Assembly: GCA_021568835.1 (NCBI GenBank)
Contig: JAKGSH010000002.1
Span: 372,001 to 436,000 of the forward strand
Length of the DNA stretch: 64,000 nucleotides
Direction: 5' to 3'
From: Streptomyces sp. Tue 6430
GTDB lineage: Bacteria; Actinomycetota; Actinomycetes; Streptomycetales; Streptomycetaceae
The notes under the pieces were generated by a model. That model worked only from the letters and a program-made list of their open reading frames with translations. It ran no database searches and was not told the origin of the DNA. This document shows, piece after piece, positions 18,642 to 27,803 of this stretch (positions are counted from its first letter, which is position 1; each line of letters begins with the position of its first letter). Position numbers and translations under genes: made by a program.

Positions 18642-18890
18642 GCGATGGACGTGCAGATGCTCGACTTCGACCACCCGGCGCGTCCTCCTGCAGTCCGGTC
18701 AACGACTCATCAACTCACGAACTACCCTCTCGCTGCATGACGCGCGGCCCGGCGAGGGGGTCGGCCTGGAGTGCGAGGGCCCGGCCCGCGAACTGCCACA
18801 AGGGCTACCCGCCCCGCCCCGTGATCCGCTCGCACCTCACCGCTTGGGGGTAACCCGTCTTTCGCGCTCAGCGGGACTGCTCGGCCGGCT
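18642..18890. other. Intergenic, no gene recognised
   Basis: About 250 bases between convergent genes. I see no conserved coding, RNA or repeat signal beyond the kinase hairpin. Confidence 0.4.
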
Positions 18891-19523
18891 TCATGACCGC
18901 TGCCCCGGCCCTGTGACGGTGAGCCCCACCTGCTGGGCGAGCCAGTGCGCGTACGGCTCCCGCAGCTGATGGCCGTCGACGCTGATGCTGCGGACGTGGA
19001 CGAGGACGGTGTGGTCCTCGACAGGCTCGTCGAGTTCGCGAGTGCGGGTGTTGAGCAGGAGCGTCACCTCCGCGTGCTTGGACTCGCCGAAGAAGCCCAG
19101 CTCCGGCGCGTCCGGCCAGGACAGACTGTCCCAGTTGATCTCGCCGGTGTTCGGGCCGATCAGCGTGATGAAGACGTCCTCGATGCTGCCGACCGGCAGG
19201 TCGTCCAGCTCGCAGTCCACCGGCAGCCGCCCTTCGTACACGGCCGGGTCGGCCGGCAGGGCGGATCCTTGGACACCGAACATCAGCGCTGGCTCCTCGT
19301 CCAACGGCGTCGCGTCGAACTCTCCGGGCTTCCCCTGCCCCCGGAACCACGCCTGGGGCAGGGCCTTCGCCACCCGTCGCACCTCGGCGACGGAAGGGAG
19401 CTTGGCGTACACGCAGACCTCGGAGAACTCGGTGCGGCCGAACTTCACGAGGCGGCGTGCAGTGCTCAGGGCGAGCAGGGGGTCGGAAGTGCGAAAGACG
19501 GGATAGGCGACGTCGTTGGACAT
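18891..19523 (-). CDS. Hypothetical protein, 210 residues
   Basis: The start chosen is ATG 19523 (MSNDVAYPVFRTSDPLLALS). It has mixed alpha/beta character, no signal peptide and no membrane segments, with strand-like segments FSEVCVYAKLPS, DVFITLIGPN and EVTLLLNTRT. The conserved look and codon bias suggest a real gene. No family is recognised. It has no obvious operon partner. Confidence 0.6.
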   Translation of the reverse strand: MSNDVAYPVFRTSDPLLALSTARRLVKFGRTEFSEVCVYAKLPSVAEVRRVAKALPQAWFRGQGKPGEFDATPLDEEPALMFGVQGSALPADPAVYEGRLPVDCELDDLPVGSIEDVFITLIGPNTGEINWDSLSWPDAPELGFFGESKHAEVTLLLNTRTRELDEPVEDHTVLVHVRSISVDGHQLREPYAHWLAQQVGLTVTGPGQRS

Positions 19524-19719
19524 GCGAGGACTGTGCCACGGCCCGGCATCGCCTCTCACCGCAGGTGCGGCACGACCGTGGCCGGCGCGGCGGCGCGGGC
19601 CACGCACCGCCGACACGCTGCTGGTCAGCGCGTACCGCCCGTCCTGTGGACGCTCCGGGGGCAGCAGGTCTTCCCCGCGGGCGGGGCCGCCGGTCTCCCG
19701 GGCGGTGGCCCCGGGGGTC

Positions 19720-20060
19720 TCAGGTGCGGGCGGTGAGGCGTTCGCCGAGTTCGATCGCGGCCGGGCTGTCGGGGAGGGAAGGCAGGAGGGCGGCGATGTC
19801 GGTCAGGCCGTCGTCGATCCGCACCGACTGCACGCCGTCGACGCAGTCGAGGAACTCCTTCCAGGTGGCCAGGGCCGTCTCGGTGTTGCCGCGTTTGAGC
19901 TGGACGTGGCCGAGGTCGGCCAGGACGATCGCCCGGGTGCGCCTGCGGTCGAGGGCGAGGCGCAGGTGTTCCTCGGCGGCGCTGAGGTCGCCGAGCTTGG
20001 CGTGGATCATTCCCGACTCGTGGGCCCACCGGCCGTGGCTGTAGTGCGAGGCCCAGGACT
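19720..20060 (-). pseudogene. C-terminal TPR part of an XRE-type regulator, 5' truncated
   Basis: The reverse strand encodes SHYSHGRWAHESGMIHAKLG, DLSAAEEHLRLALDRRRTRA and GHVQLKRGNTETALATWKEF, TPR helices typical of Streptomyces XRE/TPR regulators, and ends in ELGERLTART. The N-terminal HTH is absent; upstream codons from about 20060 belong to unrelated sequence. Confidence 0.6.
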
Positions 20061-20079
20061 GTCCCGGCAGGGCGGGGCG

Positions 20080-21040
20080 TGCTCGATGGCGGCCTGGCCG
20101 CGGGCTGACCGCGCAGGGCGAGGCGGGGGTGCGGGCGCTGGACCTTCTGCAGGACACGCGCCGGATCCTGACCGGCGGTCTTCTCCGGCGTTCGGCGGAG
20201 GTTGCGCAGTCGTGTCTGCGCGGTGCCGCCGATGCGCTGCCGAGCCTGCCGGGCGCCCCGGAAGCGGTCGGTCTGAAGGACACGGCGGCCGCTCTGCTCG
20301 ACGCGATCGACGCCCGCCCTGACCCTGGCTCGTCCGGGGTTCAGGCTGCGGTGCTGGACGACGGGCCCGTCGCCGCCCCGGACCGCCCGGTGCCGGCGGG
20401 GGAGAGCGGTGTTGCCGGCCGCGCCCCGGCCGCCGGGCCCCCGCAACCCGCTGCCGTACCGAGGCAGTCCGCCGGCCCGCTCGCGGCCACTTCCGCCGGT
20501 GGCGGGGGCATGAAGGGCGACGGTGCCGAGGAACAACTCCGGCTGCGCCGGGCGGCCGACGTCCTGCGCAGGCAGCTGAAGCGGCCTGGCGGCTACCACC
20601 GGGCCCGAGCCGGGGATTGCCGAGCGGCCTGATGGGCGTCCCACTCGGCGCCGCCCAGGAGGAGGCCCTGGGCGTGTGGGGCGAGGTGTACGGCAAGACG
20701 TCGGACATCCTGCACGGTGGAGTTGCCGACCCGGCCCGTGCCGTGGCCCTCCACCAAAAACTCCTGGCCGCCGCTCGGGAGTTGCTGGTGCCGTTGCCCG
20801 GCCGGCGCTGCGCGGGTCCTCGAGCCGGCCGCCCTGAAGGAGCCGGGCGAGGCACAGGCGCGGGGAACTGGCCGGCTGGGCGGACCCGCGCGCCACCGCG
20901 TTCTTCTTCCGCTCCGGCCCGGCCGCGGCCTGGCCCCGCTCCTTCACGAGCACGTTCCGCACCTGCTCGCGGTCGACGAGACGGCCGACGTCTGGCCGGC
21001 CGGCCCGTTCCTCGAGCACCTTGCGCCACCGCATCCCCGA
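20080..21040 (+). pseudogene. Decayed hypothetical protein with several frameshifts
   Basis: Coherent protein pieces appear in order but in different frames: ALDLLQDTRRILTGGLLRRS and AEVAQSCLRGAADALPSLPG (20129-20632), then GVWGEVYGKTSDILHGGVAD and LLAAARELLVPLPG (20617-20820), a segment ATAFFFRS, and LLHEHVPHLLAVDETADVWP (to about 21040). The composite looks like the C-terminal part of a large Streptomyces protein of unknown function. The 5' end is missing. At least three indels separate the pieces. Confidence 0.55.
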
Positions 21041-21081
21041 GCGGCAACCATCACAAGCAGCAGAGCTGGATAAACGTCAAA

Positions 21082-21858
21082 CTAAGGCCTTGCCAGGAAC
21101 GGGTCGATCGCTGCCCAGGTCGCGTCCGGGGCTTCGAGGTGCGGGAGGTGCCCGGCTTCCGGGATCTCGACGAACTGCGCGCCTGGCACCGCGTGTGCGA
21201 CAGCCCGCCCGTATGCGGGCGTGACGATCCGGTCGCTCTCGCCCCACACCACGAGCGTCGGGACGTGCACCGTGCCGAGCCGGCCGAGCAACGTCGGGTC
21301 GCTCATGCTCGTGCCGGCGATGGCGGCCATCGTGTGTCCGTTCGCCTGCTGGATCGCGCGCTGCTCATCGGTGAAGCCGGCCGGGTCGACGTATCCGCGC
21401 TCCGGGTCGTGCCAGGCGGCCTCGGCGAGCCCGCGGGCGTCGAGGGCGAAGAAGTCCGCGACAGGCTCGCCCTCCACGACCGCACCGACGCCGTCGATGT
21501 CGACCACGGCCCCGATCAGTCCTGCGTACCGCTCGTCATCGGCGGCCTGCACCGCCATCTCGAGTGCGATCCACCCACCGATCGAGGACCCGATCAGTAC
21601 GACGTCATGCTCTCCGTGCTCGAGCAGGCGCGTGAGGTAGCCGGCCGCGAGCTGGGCGACCGAGGTGATGGAGTCGGGGCGTGTTGTGCCGTCCCAGCCG
21701 GGATGCGTCGGCGCGAACGCGTGCATGGTGGCCGCGAGGTGTCCCACGAGGGGTGCGACGGTCCGGGGCCCGCCGCCGCCGTGCAGCACGAGTGCCGTGC
21801 GTGACTCGGGGTCGCCTGCCTGAACGACTGGAAGGTCCTTGGGGAGGGAGATACGCAT
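21082..21858 (-). CDS. Alpha/beta hydrolase
   Basis: 258 residues, start ATG 21858 behind GAGGAG. Alpha/beta hydrolase features: oxyanion loop LVLHGGGGPRT, nucleophile elbow LIGSSIGGWIALE with the catalytic Ser, acid in VVWGESDRIVTP, and His in IPEAGHLPHLE. It diverges from the MarR gene at 21913 across a short intergenic region with a palindrome, so repression by that MarR protein is likely. The substrate is unknown; lactones or esters are plausible. Confidence 0.85.
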   Translation of the reverse strand: MRISLPKDLPVVQAGDPESRTALVLHGGGGPRTVAPLVGHLAATMHAFAPTHPGWDGTTRPDSITSVAQLAAGYLTRLLEHGEHDVVLIGSSIGGWIALEMAVQAADDERYAGLIGAVVDIDGVGAVVEGEPVADFFALDARGLAEAAWHDPERGYVDPAGFTDEQRAIQQANGHTMAAIAGTSMSDPTLLGRLGTVHVPTLVVWGESDRIVTPAYGRAVAHAVPGAQFVEIPEAGHLPHLEAPDATWAAIDPFLARP

Positions 21859-21874
21859 GACGCTCCTCAATGAA

Positions 21875-21900
21875 TCAACATGTTTATATACTGATGTTGA
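21875..21900. promoter_or_regulatory. Palindromic operator between hydrolase and MarR genes
   Basis: Perfect 7-bp arms TCAACAT (21875-21881) and ATGTTGA (21894-21900) flank an AT-rich 12-base centre in the 54-base divergent intergenic region. This is the expected layout of a MarR autoregulatory operator. Confidence 0.6.
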
Positions 21901-21912
21901 TAACGTAGCACC

Positions 21913-22326
21913 ATGACGACCGACCTAGAAGCCCTCGGCCAGGCGATCAAGCGTGCGCAGTACCGGAACCACCGCACGATGGATGCCGCGCTGCGTGAGA
22001 TCGGGGTCAGCCTCGTCCAGTGGGACGCCCTGCGCGCCATCGAGCGAATGCGGGGGGCCTCCGGGCACGAACTCGCCGTCGCGACGTTCCAGAGCGATCA
22101 GGCGTTCGGCACCCTCGCGAGCCGCCTGGTGGACCGCGGGCTCGTCGCCCGGTCCGCAGGCCGCGGGCGACGCCTCGAGCACGTCCTCACCGAGGCGGGG
22201 CACACAGCACTCGCGGAGGGCCGACAGTTGTCGATCGGCGTGCTGCAAGACCTCTTCGCACCTCTCGACGAGGCGCAACGCACGGAATTGCTTCGATCAC
22301 TGCGGAAACTCACCGAGGACACGTGA
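21913..22326 (+). CDS. MarR-family transcriptional regulator
   Basis: 137 residues with the MarR winged helix: SLVQWDALRAIERMRGASGH, recognition region ELAVATFQSDQAFGTLASRL, and wing with RGRRLEHVLTEAGH. The start is ATG 21913. Its divergent partner is an alpha/beta hydrolase. No redox Cys pair is present, so it probably senses a small-molecule ligand. Confidence 0.88.
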   Translation: MTTDLEALGQAIKRAQYRNHRTMDAALREIGVSLVQWDALRAIERMRGASGHELAVATFQSDQAFGTLASRLVDRGLVARSAGRGRRLEHVLTEAGHTALAEGRQLSIGVLQDLFAPLDEAQRTELLRSLRKLTEDT

Positions 22327-22436
22327 TCAGACATCACGTGGCTCGATCACCCCGGGTCTCTACCTCAGACCGCATTCGAGATCTTCCGTGTCCCGTTGTG
22401 AGGCGCTCGTTGAGCTCACAGTGAGTAGTCCTGGGG

Positions 22437-22945
22437 CGGGTATCCGTCGGACCTGACGGATGAGCAGTGGGCGTTGGTGGAGCCGTTGCTCCCGTCGGCG
22501 CGAGTGGGTCCGAAGGGTGGCCGGCGGGAGAAGCATCGCGGCGGCGGATCGTGGATGCGATCTTCTACGTGGTGCGGACCGGGTGTTCCTGGCGGCAACT
22601 GCCAAAGGACTTCGCTCCGCGGCCGACGGTGCACTGGTACTTCACGTGGTGGCACGACGACGGCACCGTCGAGCGCATCCATGAGGCCCTGCGTGGCAAG
22701 GTCCGTGAAGCCGACGGCCGTGACGGGGAGCCGAGCGCCGGGCTGATCGACTCGCAGTCCGTCCGCACCGCCGATACCGTCCCTGCCGCTACCAGGGGCT
22801 TCGACGCGGGCAAGAAGGTGAAGGGCCGCAAGAGGTCCATCGTCACCGACACCCTCGGCCTTCTCCTGGCCGTCCACGTCGTTGCGGCGAGCATCCAGGA
22901 CCGCGACGGAGCGAAGCGGCCGCTGCTGTGAACCAGGCTTCGCGC
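22437..22945 (+). mobile_element. IS5-family (IS402-like) transposase remnant, frameshifted and truncated
   Basis: The frame from about 22450 reads SDLTDEQWALVEPLLPSARV, then after a shift near 22537-22545 RRIVDAIFYVVRTGCSWRQL and LIDSQSVRTADTVPAATRGF with the first catalytic Asp. It ends at a TGA where the usual RPLLW is expected (22929-22931). The C-terminal half is gone. Confidence 0.75.
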
Positions 22946-22989
22946 TGAGGCCTGCGGACTCAACCGCCGTGTGACCGAAGGCTCTCCGC

Positions 22990-23307
22990 TCACCTCCTGA
23001 ACGCGATCACCAGTGGGTCCGATTCCGGCGCGATGTAGTCGCATGCCGGGGAATCGACGTGGTAATGATCGCTTGCATCTGCTTCGGAGGCGAAGTCTTC
23101 GATGTCGTCGGCGAGGAGGTCGAGCGCTTTCCGCCCTCCTTGGATCCGCAGGACCTGGTCCTCCGTGACGATCGAAGCGGTGTCGCGCTCCGGATCCTCC
23201 CGGAACGCGATCTTGGACAGCGACCTCTCGTAGGGAAAGGGGCGTGGGCTCTCCGAGAGATCACAGCTTCCAGCCTCCCCTCGCAGCAGTTGCCGACGCC
23301 CCCTCAC
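22990..23307 (-). CDS. Imm32-like immunity protein, start uncertain
   Basis: The C-terminal 75 residues (VLRIQGGRKALDLLADDIED, the segment DHYHVDSPACDYIAPESDPL, VIAFRR) have the length and pattern of the Imm32 family, found next to polymorphic toxins in actinomycetes. No toxin gene is adjacent. Upstream residues to 23307 may be non-native because the flanking DNA is rearranged. The assignment is from pattern memory and is moderate. Confidence 0.5.
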   Translation of the reverse strand: MRGRRQLLRGEAGSCDLSESPRPFPYERSLSKIAFREDPERDTASIVTEDQVLRIQGGRKALDLLADDIEDFASEADASDHYHVDSPACDYIAPESDPLVIAFRR

Positions 23308-23865
23308 CGCGGCCAGCGGGACCGGTATTCCGCCTCGCCGACCACCTCGAACAACACGGCCGCACCACCCGCCGCCCGCTGTGCCCGCCCACCTTCTTCT
23401 GGCACGCCGCCGACATCCATCTCACCGACCCCGACGACCTGCATGACCTCGCCCGGGCAGCCGAAGACCGGCACCGCCTGCAATGGGCCCACCACCTCCG
23501 CCACCGCGCCGCCGAAAACGACAACACTCGCGTGCCGCTGTTCCTGACTCAGACCGGAAAAAGGCCCGAGGCCCGGGAGGGCGTTGGAAGCCTGGCCTGG
23601 GTGCGGGAGGAGGACGGGGACCGGGAGGACGCTGAAGTCCTGGCCCGGCAGGCCGCCGACCACGGCGACCCCCTCGTCCTAACCCACTTGGCCAAGTATC
23701 CGGGAGGAGGCCGGGGACCAGGAGGGCGCCGAAACCCTCTATCGGCAGGCCGCCGACCACGGCAGCACTGAAGTCCTGTACCCCCGCAGGATGAAGGACG
23801 AGCTCAAGAGGATGTGGCCTTACGGCCTGGACCCGGATGGTATGCCGACGCCACGTTGGCGATGA
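23244..23865 (+). pseudogene. TPR/Sel1-like repeat protein, C-terminal remnant with a frameshift
   Basis: Repeat-like units EVLARQAADHGDPLVLTHLA and, after a frame change near 23690-23705, EGAETLYRQAADHGSTEVLY. The end ELKRMWPYGLDPDGMPTPRW is a typical C terminus of large Streptomyces repeat proteins. The N-terminal part reads through unrelated sequence. The intact parent protein would be much longer. Confidence 0.5.
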
Positions 23866-23973
23866 TCCACGCACTACCGGCCTGGTCGGCGCCCGATGGA
23901 ACCCCGTATGTCTGTTCGACATCAAGCAGGGGGAGAGGTCATCGAACGTGTGAGGGACTCGGGGGGCGGCAGG

Positions 23974-24816
23974 ATGGACGGGCGGATAGGGCGGGCGTTG
24001 CCGGCCTGGGGGCTGCTGGCGGCGGTGGCCGTCACCGGGTGTACGGCGCAGTCGTCGGCCGCGCCGGAGCGCACCACGCCGAACCGCCCCGCGGCGGACC
24101 CGTCCCCCGCGGCCGGTGGCGGGCCCGACCGCGCGGCCGCCTACCGCAAGTGGGGGATCGAGCCGCTGGCCGCCCCGCCGGGTCCGCCGGCGACCAAGCC
24201 GGCACTGCCGGGCACCGGTGCGGGGCAGGTGCCGGTGATCAGTGAGATACCCACCAAGGAGAAGATCGTCTTCCTCACGTTCGACGACGGGGCGGAGAAG
24301 GACCCCCGGTTCCTGACGATGATGCGAGAGCTGGGCGTCCCCTTCACCATGTTCCTCACCGACGCCGCCATCCGGTCCGACTACAACTACTTCAAGCCCC
24401 TCCAGGCCCTCGCCAACGGCGTTCAGAACCACACCTTGACCCACCCGAACCTGCGCACCCTGGGGCCCGCCGCCCAAACGCGGGAGATATGCGGCCAGCA
24501 GAGCCGGCTGAAGGACCACTACGGCACCGCGCCCAGGCTGTTCCGGCCGCCCTACGGCAACTGGAACGAGGCCACCCGCACCGCCGCCGCGTCCTGCGGC
24601 ATCGAGGCGATCGTGCTGTGGCGCGAGTCCATGCAGATCAAGAACATGCAGTACCAGCTGCCCGGCGAGAAGCTCCGGCCGGGCGACATCATCCTGGCGC
24701 ACTTCCGCGGCCCGTCCGAGCTCAAGGGCACGGCGATGACGGAGATGACCGCCAACCTCCTGCGGCACATTCAGGAACAGGGGTTCACGGTGGCCCGCCT
24801 GGAGGACTACCTCTGA
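23974..24816 (+). CDS. Lipoprotein polysaccharide deacetylase (NodB domain, CE4)
   Basis: A 280-residue exported protein. The N terminus has a lipobox-type signal (WGLLAAVAVTGC, lipidation at Cys) followed by a Pro/Ala-rich spacer. The NodB/CE4 domain carries metal and catalytic motifs: TFDDG, HTLTHPN and RPPYGN, with LRPGDIILAHF near the end giving the final conserved His. Such enzymes deacetylate cell-wall or extracellular amino sugars. The start is ATG 23974; GTG 23950 is possible. It stands alone. Confidence 0.88.
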   Translation: MDGRIGRALPAWGLLAAVAVTGCTAQSSAAPERTTPNRPAADPSPAAGGGPDRAAAYRKWGIEPLAAPPGPPATKPALPGTGAGQVPVISEIPTKEKIVFLTFDDGAEKDPRFLTMMRELGVPFTMFLTDAAIRSDYNYFKPLQALANGVQNHTLTHPNLRTLGPAAQTREICGQQSRLKDHYGTAPRLFRPPYGNWNEATRTAAASCGIEAIVLWRESMQIKNMQYQLPGEKLRPGDIILAHFRGPSELKGTAMTEMTANLLRHIQEQGFTVARLEDYL

Positions 24817-24995
24817 CGATCACCGTGCCGCCCCCGGTCCTTCTCCGCGGCCACGGCCGAGGCGGACACGAGCGACGCCGCGCCGAGCCCGCACCACAGC
24901 GCGGCCGGCCCGCGCGGTGCAGCGCAGTGACCAGCAATTCGAACAGCTACCGACCGTGGTGCCTCCCGAAGTGGTGAACATCTGCTGTTCGTTCT

Positions 24996-25316
24996 CGGGC
25001 TCTGGCACAACTTCTGTGGATCCGTGGCAGCGGTTGCCGGCGACCAGATAAAGATTCGTCCGCAGAGAACGGTGTCTCTACGCTTGGTCAGAGCGGGAGT
25101 GCGCGCATTTCCGCAGGTTGCGGTGCCGTGGCAGAGCGGTCCATTGCGATCGCCGTGGGCGAGGTCCCTCCCACGGCGACTGACGGAGACGGGGCGGACC
25201 TGCTCCCATCTGTCTCGCGGGTTCAAATCCCGTCGGCACCGCAGCCGACCAGGACGTAGTACGGCGCACGGACCTGCCGCCTCGCGCCAGGTTCACAGAA
25301 GTTGTGCCAGAACCCG
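24996..25316. mobile_element. MITE-like element with 23-bp terminal inverted repeats
   Basis: CGGGCTCTGGCACAACTTCT... at 24996-25018 and its inverted copy at 25294-25316 differ at one position over 23 bases. They bound about 320 bases with no transposase. A tRNA-like sequence lies inside and an IS1182 fragment lies just outside. No target duplication is obvious. It could be a miniature inverted-repeat element or the two ends left after deletion of a transposon. Confidence 0.55.
25122..25241 (+). ncRNA. tRNA-like element, 120 nt, without a normal anticodon arm
   Basis: Acceptor strands GGTGCCG (25122-25128) and CGGCACC (25234-25240) pair 7/7. TG follows, then a D-arm GCAG...TTGC around AGCGGTCCA. 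The T-arm is GCGGG TTCAAAT CCCGT (25217-25233). Between them lie 69 bases with a 9-bp stem (25151-25159 / 25170-25178) and no loop with U33 plus a usable anticodon. This is a degenerate tRNA, a tRNA with an insertion, or a tRNA-like RNA. Confidence 0.5.
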
Positions 25317-25339
25317 TTCTCGTGAACAAAGCCAGAAGG

Positions 25340-25520
25340 CGGCGTCGACCATCGGCGACTGACCTTCCCCGCGGGCAGGTGACCTGCTTCGCGTCCCAGT
25401 CGATGGTGAACGCTTCGCGGTGGAAGACGGTGCCCTTGCGGGACTGGCGGGTGCTCCTGGCCCGGATGGGTCCGACCAGGCCGACGCCGTGCTCGCGGGC
25501 GTCCTGCTGTTTGAGTACGG
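25340..25520 (-). pseudogene. IS1182-family transposase internal fragment
   Basis: The reverse strand reads HGVGLVGPIRARSTRQSRKG and AFTIDWDAKQVTCPRGKVS, a central IS1182 segment also present (as [15 protein letters not shown]) in the complete copy at 51824-53551. Both ends are missing. Confidence 0.65.
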
Positions 25521-25579
25521 CACGCGCAGAGGGGGCGGTGCGGAGGTTTCCCCGCGCCGCCCCTCCCGCGCGGGGTCAC

Positions 25580-26322
25580 TCAGGGCAACAGGGCCGAGTT
25601 CAGAGCCAGTTGCCGCAGCTGCGCCTTCGTCAGCGGGTAGGTCTTCAGCGGCGGCCCCTCCTTCCCGGGGCCATGGATGCCCGTCCAGTTCCTGATGGAC
25701 AGCACGGTGTTGTCGTCCCGGACCAGCCAGGCCTCCAACCAGCTGTTCGACGCCTTGTTGTCTTCCGCGCCCGATGCCTGCCAGATCGACAGCAGGCCGA
25801 CGCCGGGCACCTTCTCGCTGGTGCAGTCCTTCTGCCACTTGTGTGCGGGGGGAGGTCGAGGCATGTGGTGAAGCCGCTGGCCTGGGCCTTGTTCTTCACG
25901 CGGACCGTGAGGTAGCCGACGCCCCCGTCCCGCGCGACGGCGTAGTCCCCGTCGTACGGTCCGATCCCCTTCTTGGTCGTATCCGAGGTCCGCACGCCGA
26001 GCAACTGCGTCATGTCGACCTCGTGCAGCTTGCCCACCCCGTCGGGCAACTGCTTCGCGAAGCCGGCCGCCCCCGCGCTGGCCCCTGTGCGGCCGACCCC
26101 TGCGGCGGCCGCGCTGCGACCCCCGGCGTCCGGCAGGACACCCGACCCGAGGACGGTTCCCGCGGCGACCACGGCCGCCACCGCACCCGTGACCGCCGCC
26201 CGCCGCCGACGCCGTAGCACCGCGGCGCGCGCGAAGACGCTCTCGTTGCCCCGGCCCGCGGGCGCTTGCACGGTGTCGACCGCGCGCCCCAGCAGCTCCC
26301 GCACCGTTTCCAGCTCGTTCAT
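25580..26322 (-). CDS. Membrane protein partnering an ECF sigma factor (anti-sigma-like), apparent frameshift
   Basis: Start ATG 26322, overlapping the sigma-factor stop (ATGA). An N-terminal cytoplasmic segment ELETVRELLGRAVDTVQAP is followed by an Arg-cluster and one transmembrane helix (AAVTGAVAAVVAAGTVLGSG, about residues 44-63). An extracytoplasmic domain then has VDMTQLLGVRTSDTTKKGIG. At the G6 run 25847-25852 the reading frame must shift by one base to continue KWQKDCTSEKVPGVGLLSIW and finish near 25580. The position and topology fit an anti-sigma or sensor partner (inference). Confidence 0.7.
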
Positions 26323-26807
26323 ACGAATTCCTCCCGTACCGCGGCCCGCAGGGCCGCGAGTCCCCTCGCCGTATGGCTCTTGACCGTGCTCTCCCGCATC
26401 CCCAGCAGCTCGGCGGTCGCGGTTACGCCGAGGTCCTCCCAGTAGCGCAGCACCAGCACCGCCCGCTGCTTCGGCGGCAGCGCGGCGAGCGCGGCCCGGA
26501 CCATCAGCCCGGTGTCCCGGTCCGCCGGCTGTGCCGCCACGTCGGGCAGCTCGCCGTAGGGCCGTTCGCGCCGCCAGAACCGACGCCGCCCCGCGATGAA
26601 GGTGTTGATCAGCGTCTTGCGGGCGTAGGCCTCCAGGTTGTCCAGCCGCCCGTGTCGGCGCGCACCGAGGACGACCCTGACGAGCGTCGTCTGAACGAGG
26701 TCGTCGGCCTCGTCGCGGTTGCCGCACAGCAGGTATGCGCTGCGGAACAACGCCATCCGTCTCCCCTCGACGAAGGCGTGCAGAGCCGCTTCCGCGCCCC
26801 GCGTCAT
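26319..26807 (-). CDS. ECF sigma factor, SigE family
   Basis: 162 residues, start ATG 26807 behind GGGAGGG. Region 2 is FRSAYLLCGNRDEADDLVQT and LDNLEAYARKTLINTFIAGR; region 4 is LAALPPKQRAVLVLRYWEDL followed by LGMRESTVKSHTARGLAALR. Length and motifs fit the actinobacterial SigE-family ECF group. It is co-translated with the downstream membrane protein, a usual sigma/anti-sigma arrangement. Confidence 0.9.
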   Translation of the reverse strand: MTRGAEAALHAFVEGRRMALFRSAYLLCGNRDEADDLVQTTLVRVVLGARRHGRLDNLEAYARKTLINTFIAGRRRFWRRERPYGELPDVAAQPADRDTGLMVRAALAALPPKQRAVLVLRYWEDLGVTATAELLGMRESTVKSHTARGLAALRAAVREEFV

Positions 26808-27097
26808 CCCTCCCCCTATCCCGGTCCGTCCGGTGGCGGACCGTCTCACCCTTCCAGTGCGCCGAGGAGGGCCGTAGGACGCAGCAGACGACCACGACAT
26901 GTCCGAGTGCCTTCCTCCCGGCACATGCGGCCGCGCCCACTACCCTCACCGAACCCCTGGCCTTCGGCGCCGTCACCAGGTTCCGCTTGAATCCGGCGAC
27001 GGTATGAGCAGCCGGCTGCGGGGGACCCTTTCGGCATGACCGGCATGCATCACGACGGGCCCGACCGATGCCACCGGCGGCCCGAGGGCGTCAGTGA
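26808..27097. other. Intergenic upstream of the sigma-factor gene
   Basis: About 290 bases that should hold the sigma operon promoter. I see no supported gene and no palindrome I would call. Confidence 0.4.
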
Positions 27098-27235
27098 TCA
27101 GGGCTGATTCATAGTTGTCGTGGCCACAGGTTGTTGCTGGTCAGGGCAGCCTGAGTAGGTCGAGGGGGCGGGTGTGGGGCGCGTAGGAGATCTCGCGCAG
27201 GCCGGCCGCGATGCTGCGGTTCCCGGCCCGAGGGA
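27098..27235 (-). mobile_element. ISAs1-family right-end remnant, inverted relative to the full copy
   Basis: The element end TCAGGGCTGATTCATAG and the last ~30 transposase codons (GNRSIAAGLREISYAPHTRP and LDLLRLP) are identical in content to the end of the complete element at 29149, but on the opposite strand. Homology stops near 27235. The next ~180 bases contain an unassigned minus-strand frame. Confidence 0.8.
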
Positions 27236-27401
27236 GGGTGGCGGTGCGCGAGCCGCGCGCGGTCTGCGGTGTCCCGGTGCGACTCGCGTCCGGTCGGCGT
27301 GCCTGCGGACCTTCGGGCAAGCCGAGTGCCTGGTACAGGGCCGTGAGGTGGTCGCGGGCGGCGAGGGCGTGCCGGACGGTGCGGGAGAGCTGTCCGCTCC
27401 G

Positions 27402-27698
27402 TTACTCCGACCGCACCGGCCAACGCGCACCCGGCACCTTGACCACCCGGTCGCCGACGGCGAGCGACCGGTACGTCCGGCCGTTCACCTCGATGCTGAG
27501 CTCCCGCCCCTCGTCGGTGCGGATGTGCATCATGTAGTGGCCCGTCGGGCCGTAGGTACCGGTCGAACTGCTCACCCCCCGGCCGGTGACCTCCCCGGTG
27601 TAGGCGTCCTTGCTCTCGCCCGACCCGTGCGCGGCGATCATCGCCAGGACCATGGCGAGCGGGCCGATGGAGAGGAGCAGGACAATGGTGTTCGACAT
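27402..27698 (-). CDS. Small membrane-anchored protein, 98 residues
   Basis: Start ATG 27698. The N terminus SNTIVLLLSIGPLAMVLAMI is a single hydrophobic anchor. The remainder is a small beta-rich domain (EVTGRGVSSSTGTYGPTGHY, MMHIRTDEGRELSIEVNGRT). It looks like a conserved actinomycete protein of unknown function. It is bracketed by an ISAs1 remnant and the complete ISAs1 element, whose like ends face outward. Confidence 0.6.
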   Translation of the reverse strand: MSNTIVLLLSIGPLAMVLAMIAAHGSGESKDAYTGEVTGRGVSSSTGTYGPTGHYMMHIRTDEGRELSIEVNGRTYRSLAVGDRVVKVPGARWPVRSE

Positions 27699-27803
27699 GT
27701 GCGCCCCCCGCATCGACGACGGCACAGGCCGTCCACGGCAGCGTACCGGTCTTGTGGGCACCAGCCCAGAAGGCATACCCGGAGGGGCTGTTCGGCCCCG
27801 GTC

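Noticed and set aside
19625..21034. 469-codon minus-strand frame
   Set aside because: Arg/Pro-rich antisense of the decayed plus-strand gene; only the TPR piece at its 3' side, in another frame, resembles a protein.
25078..25329. Minus-strand frame containing VPTGFEPARQ
   Set aside because: This peptide is the well-known antisense translation of a tRNA T-arm; it supports the tRNA-like element, not a protein.
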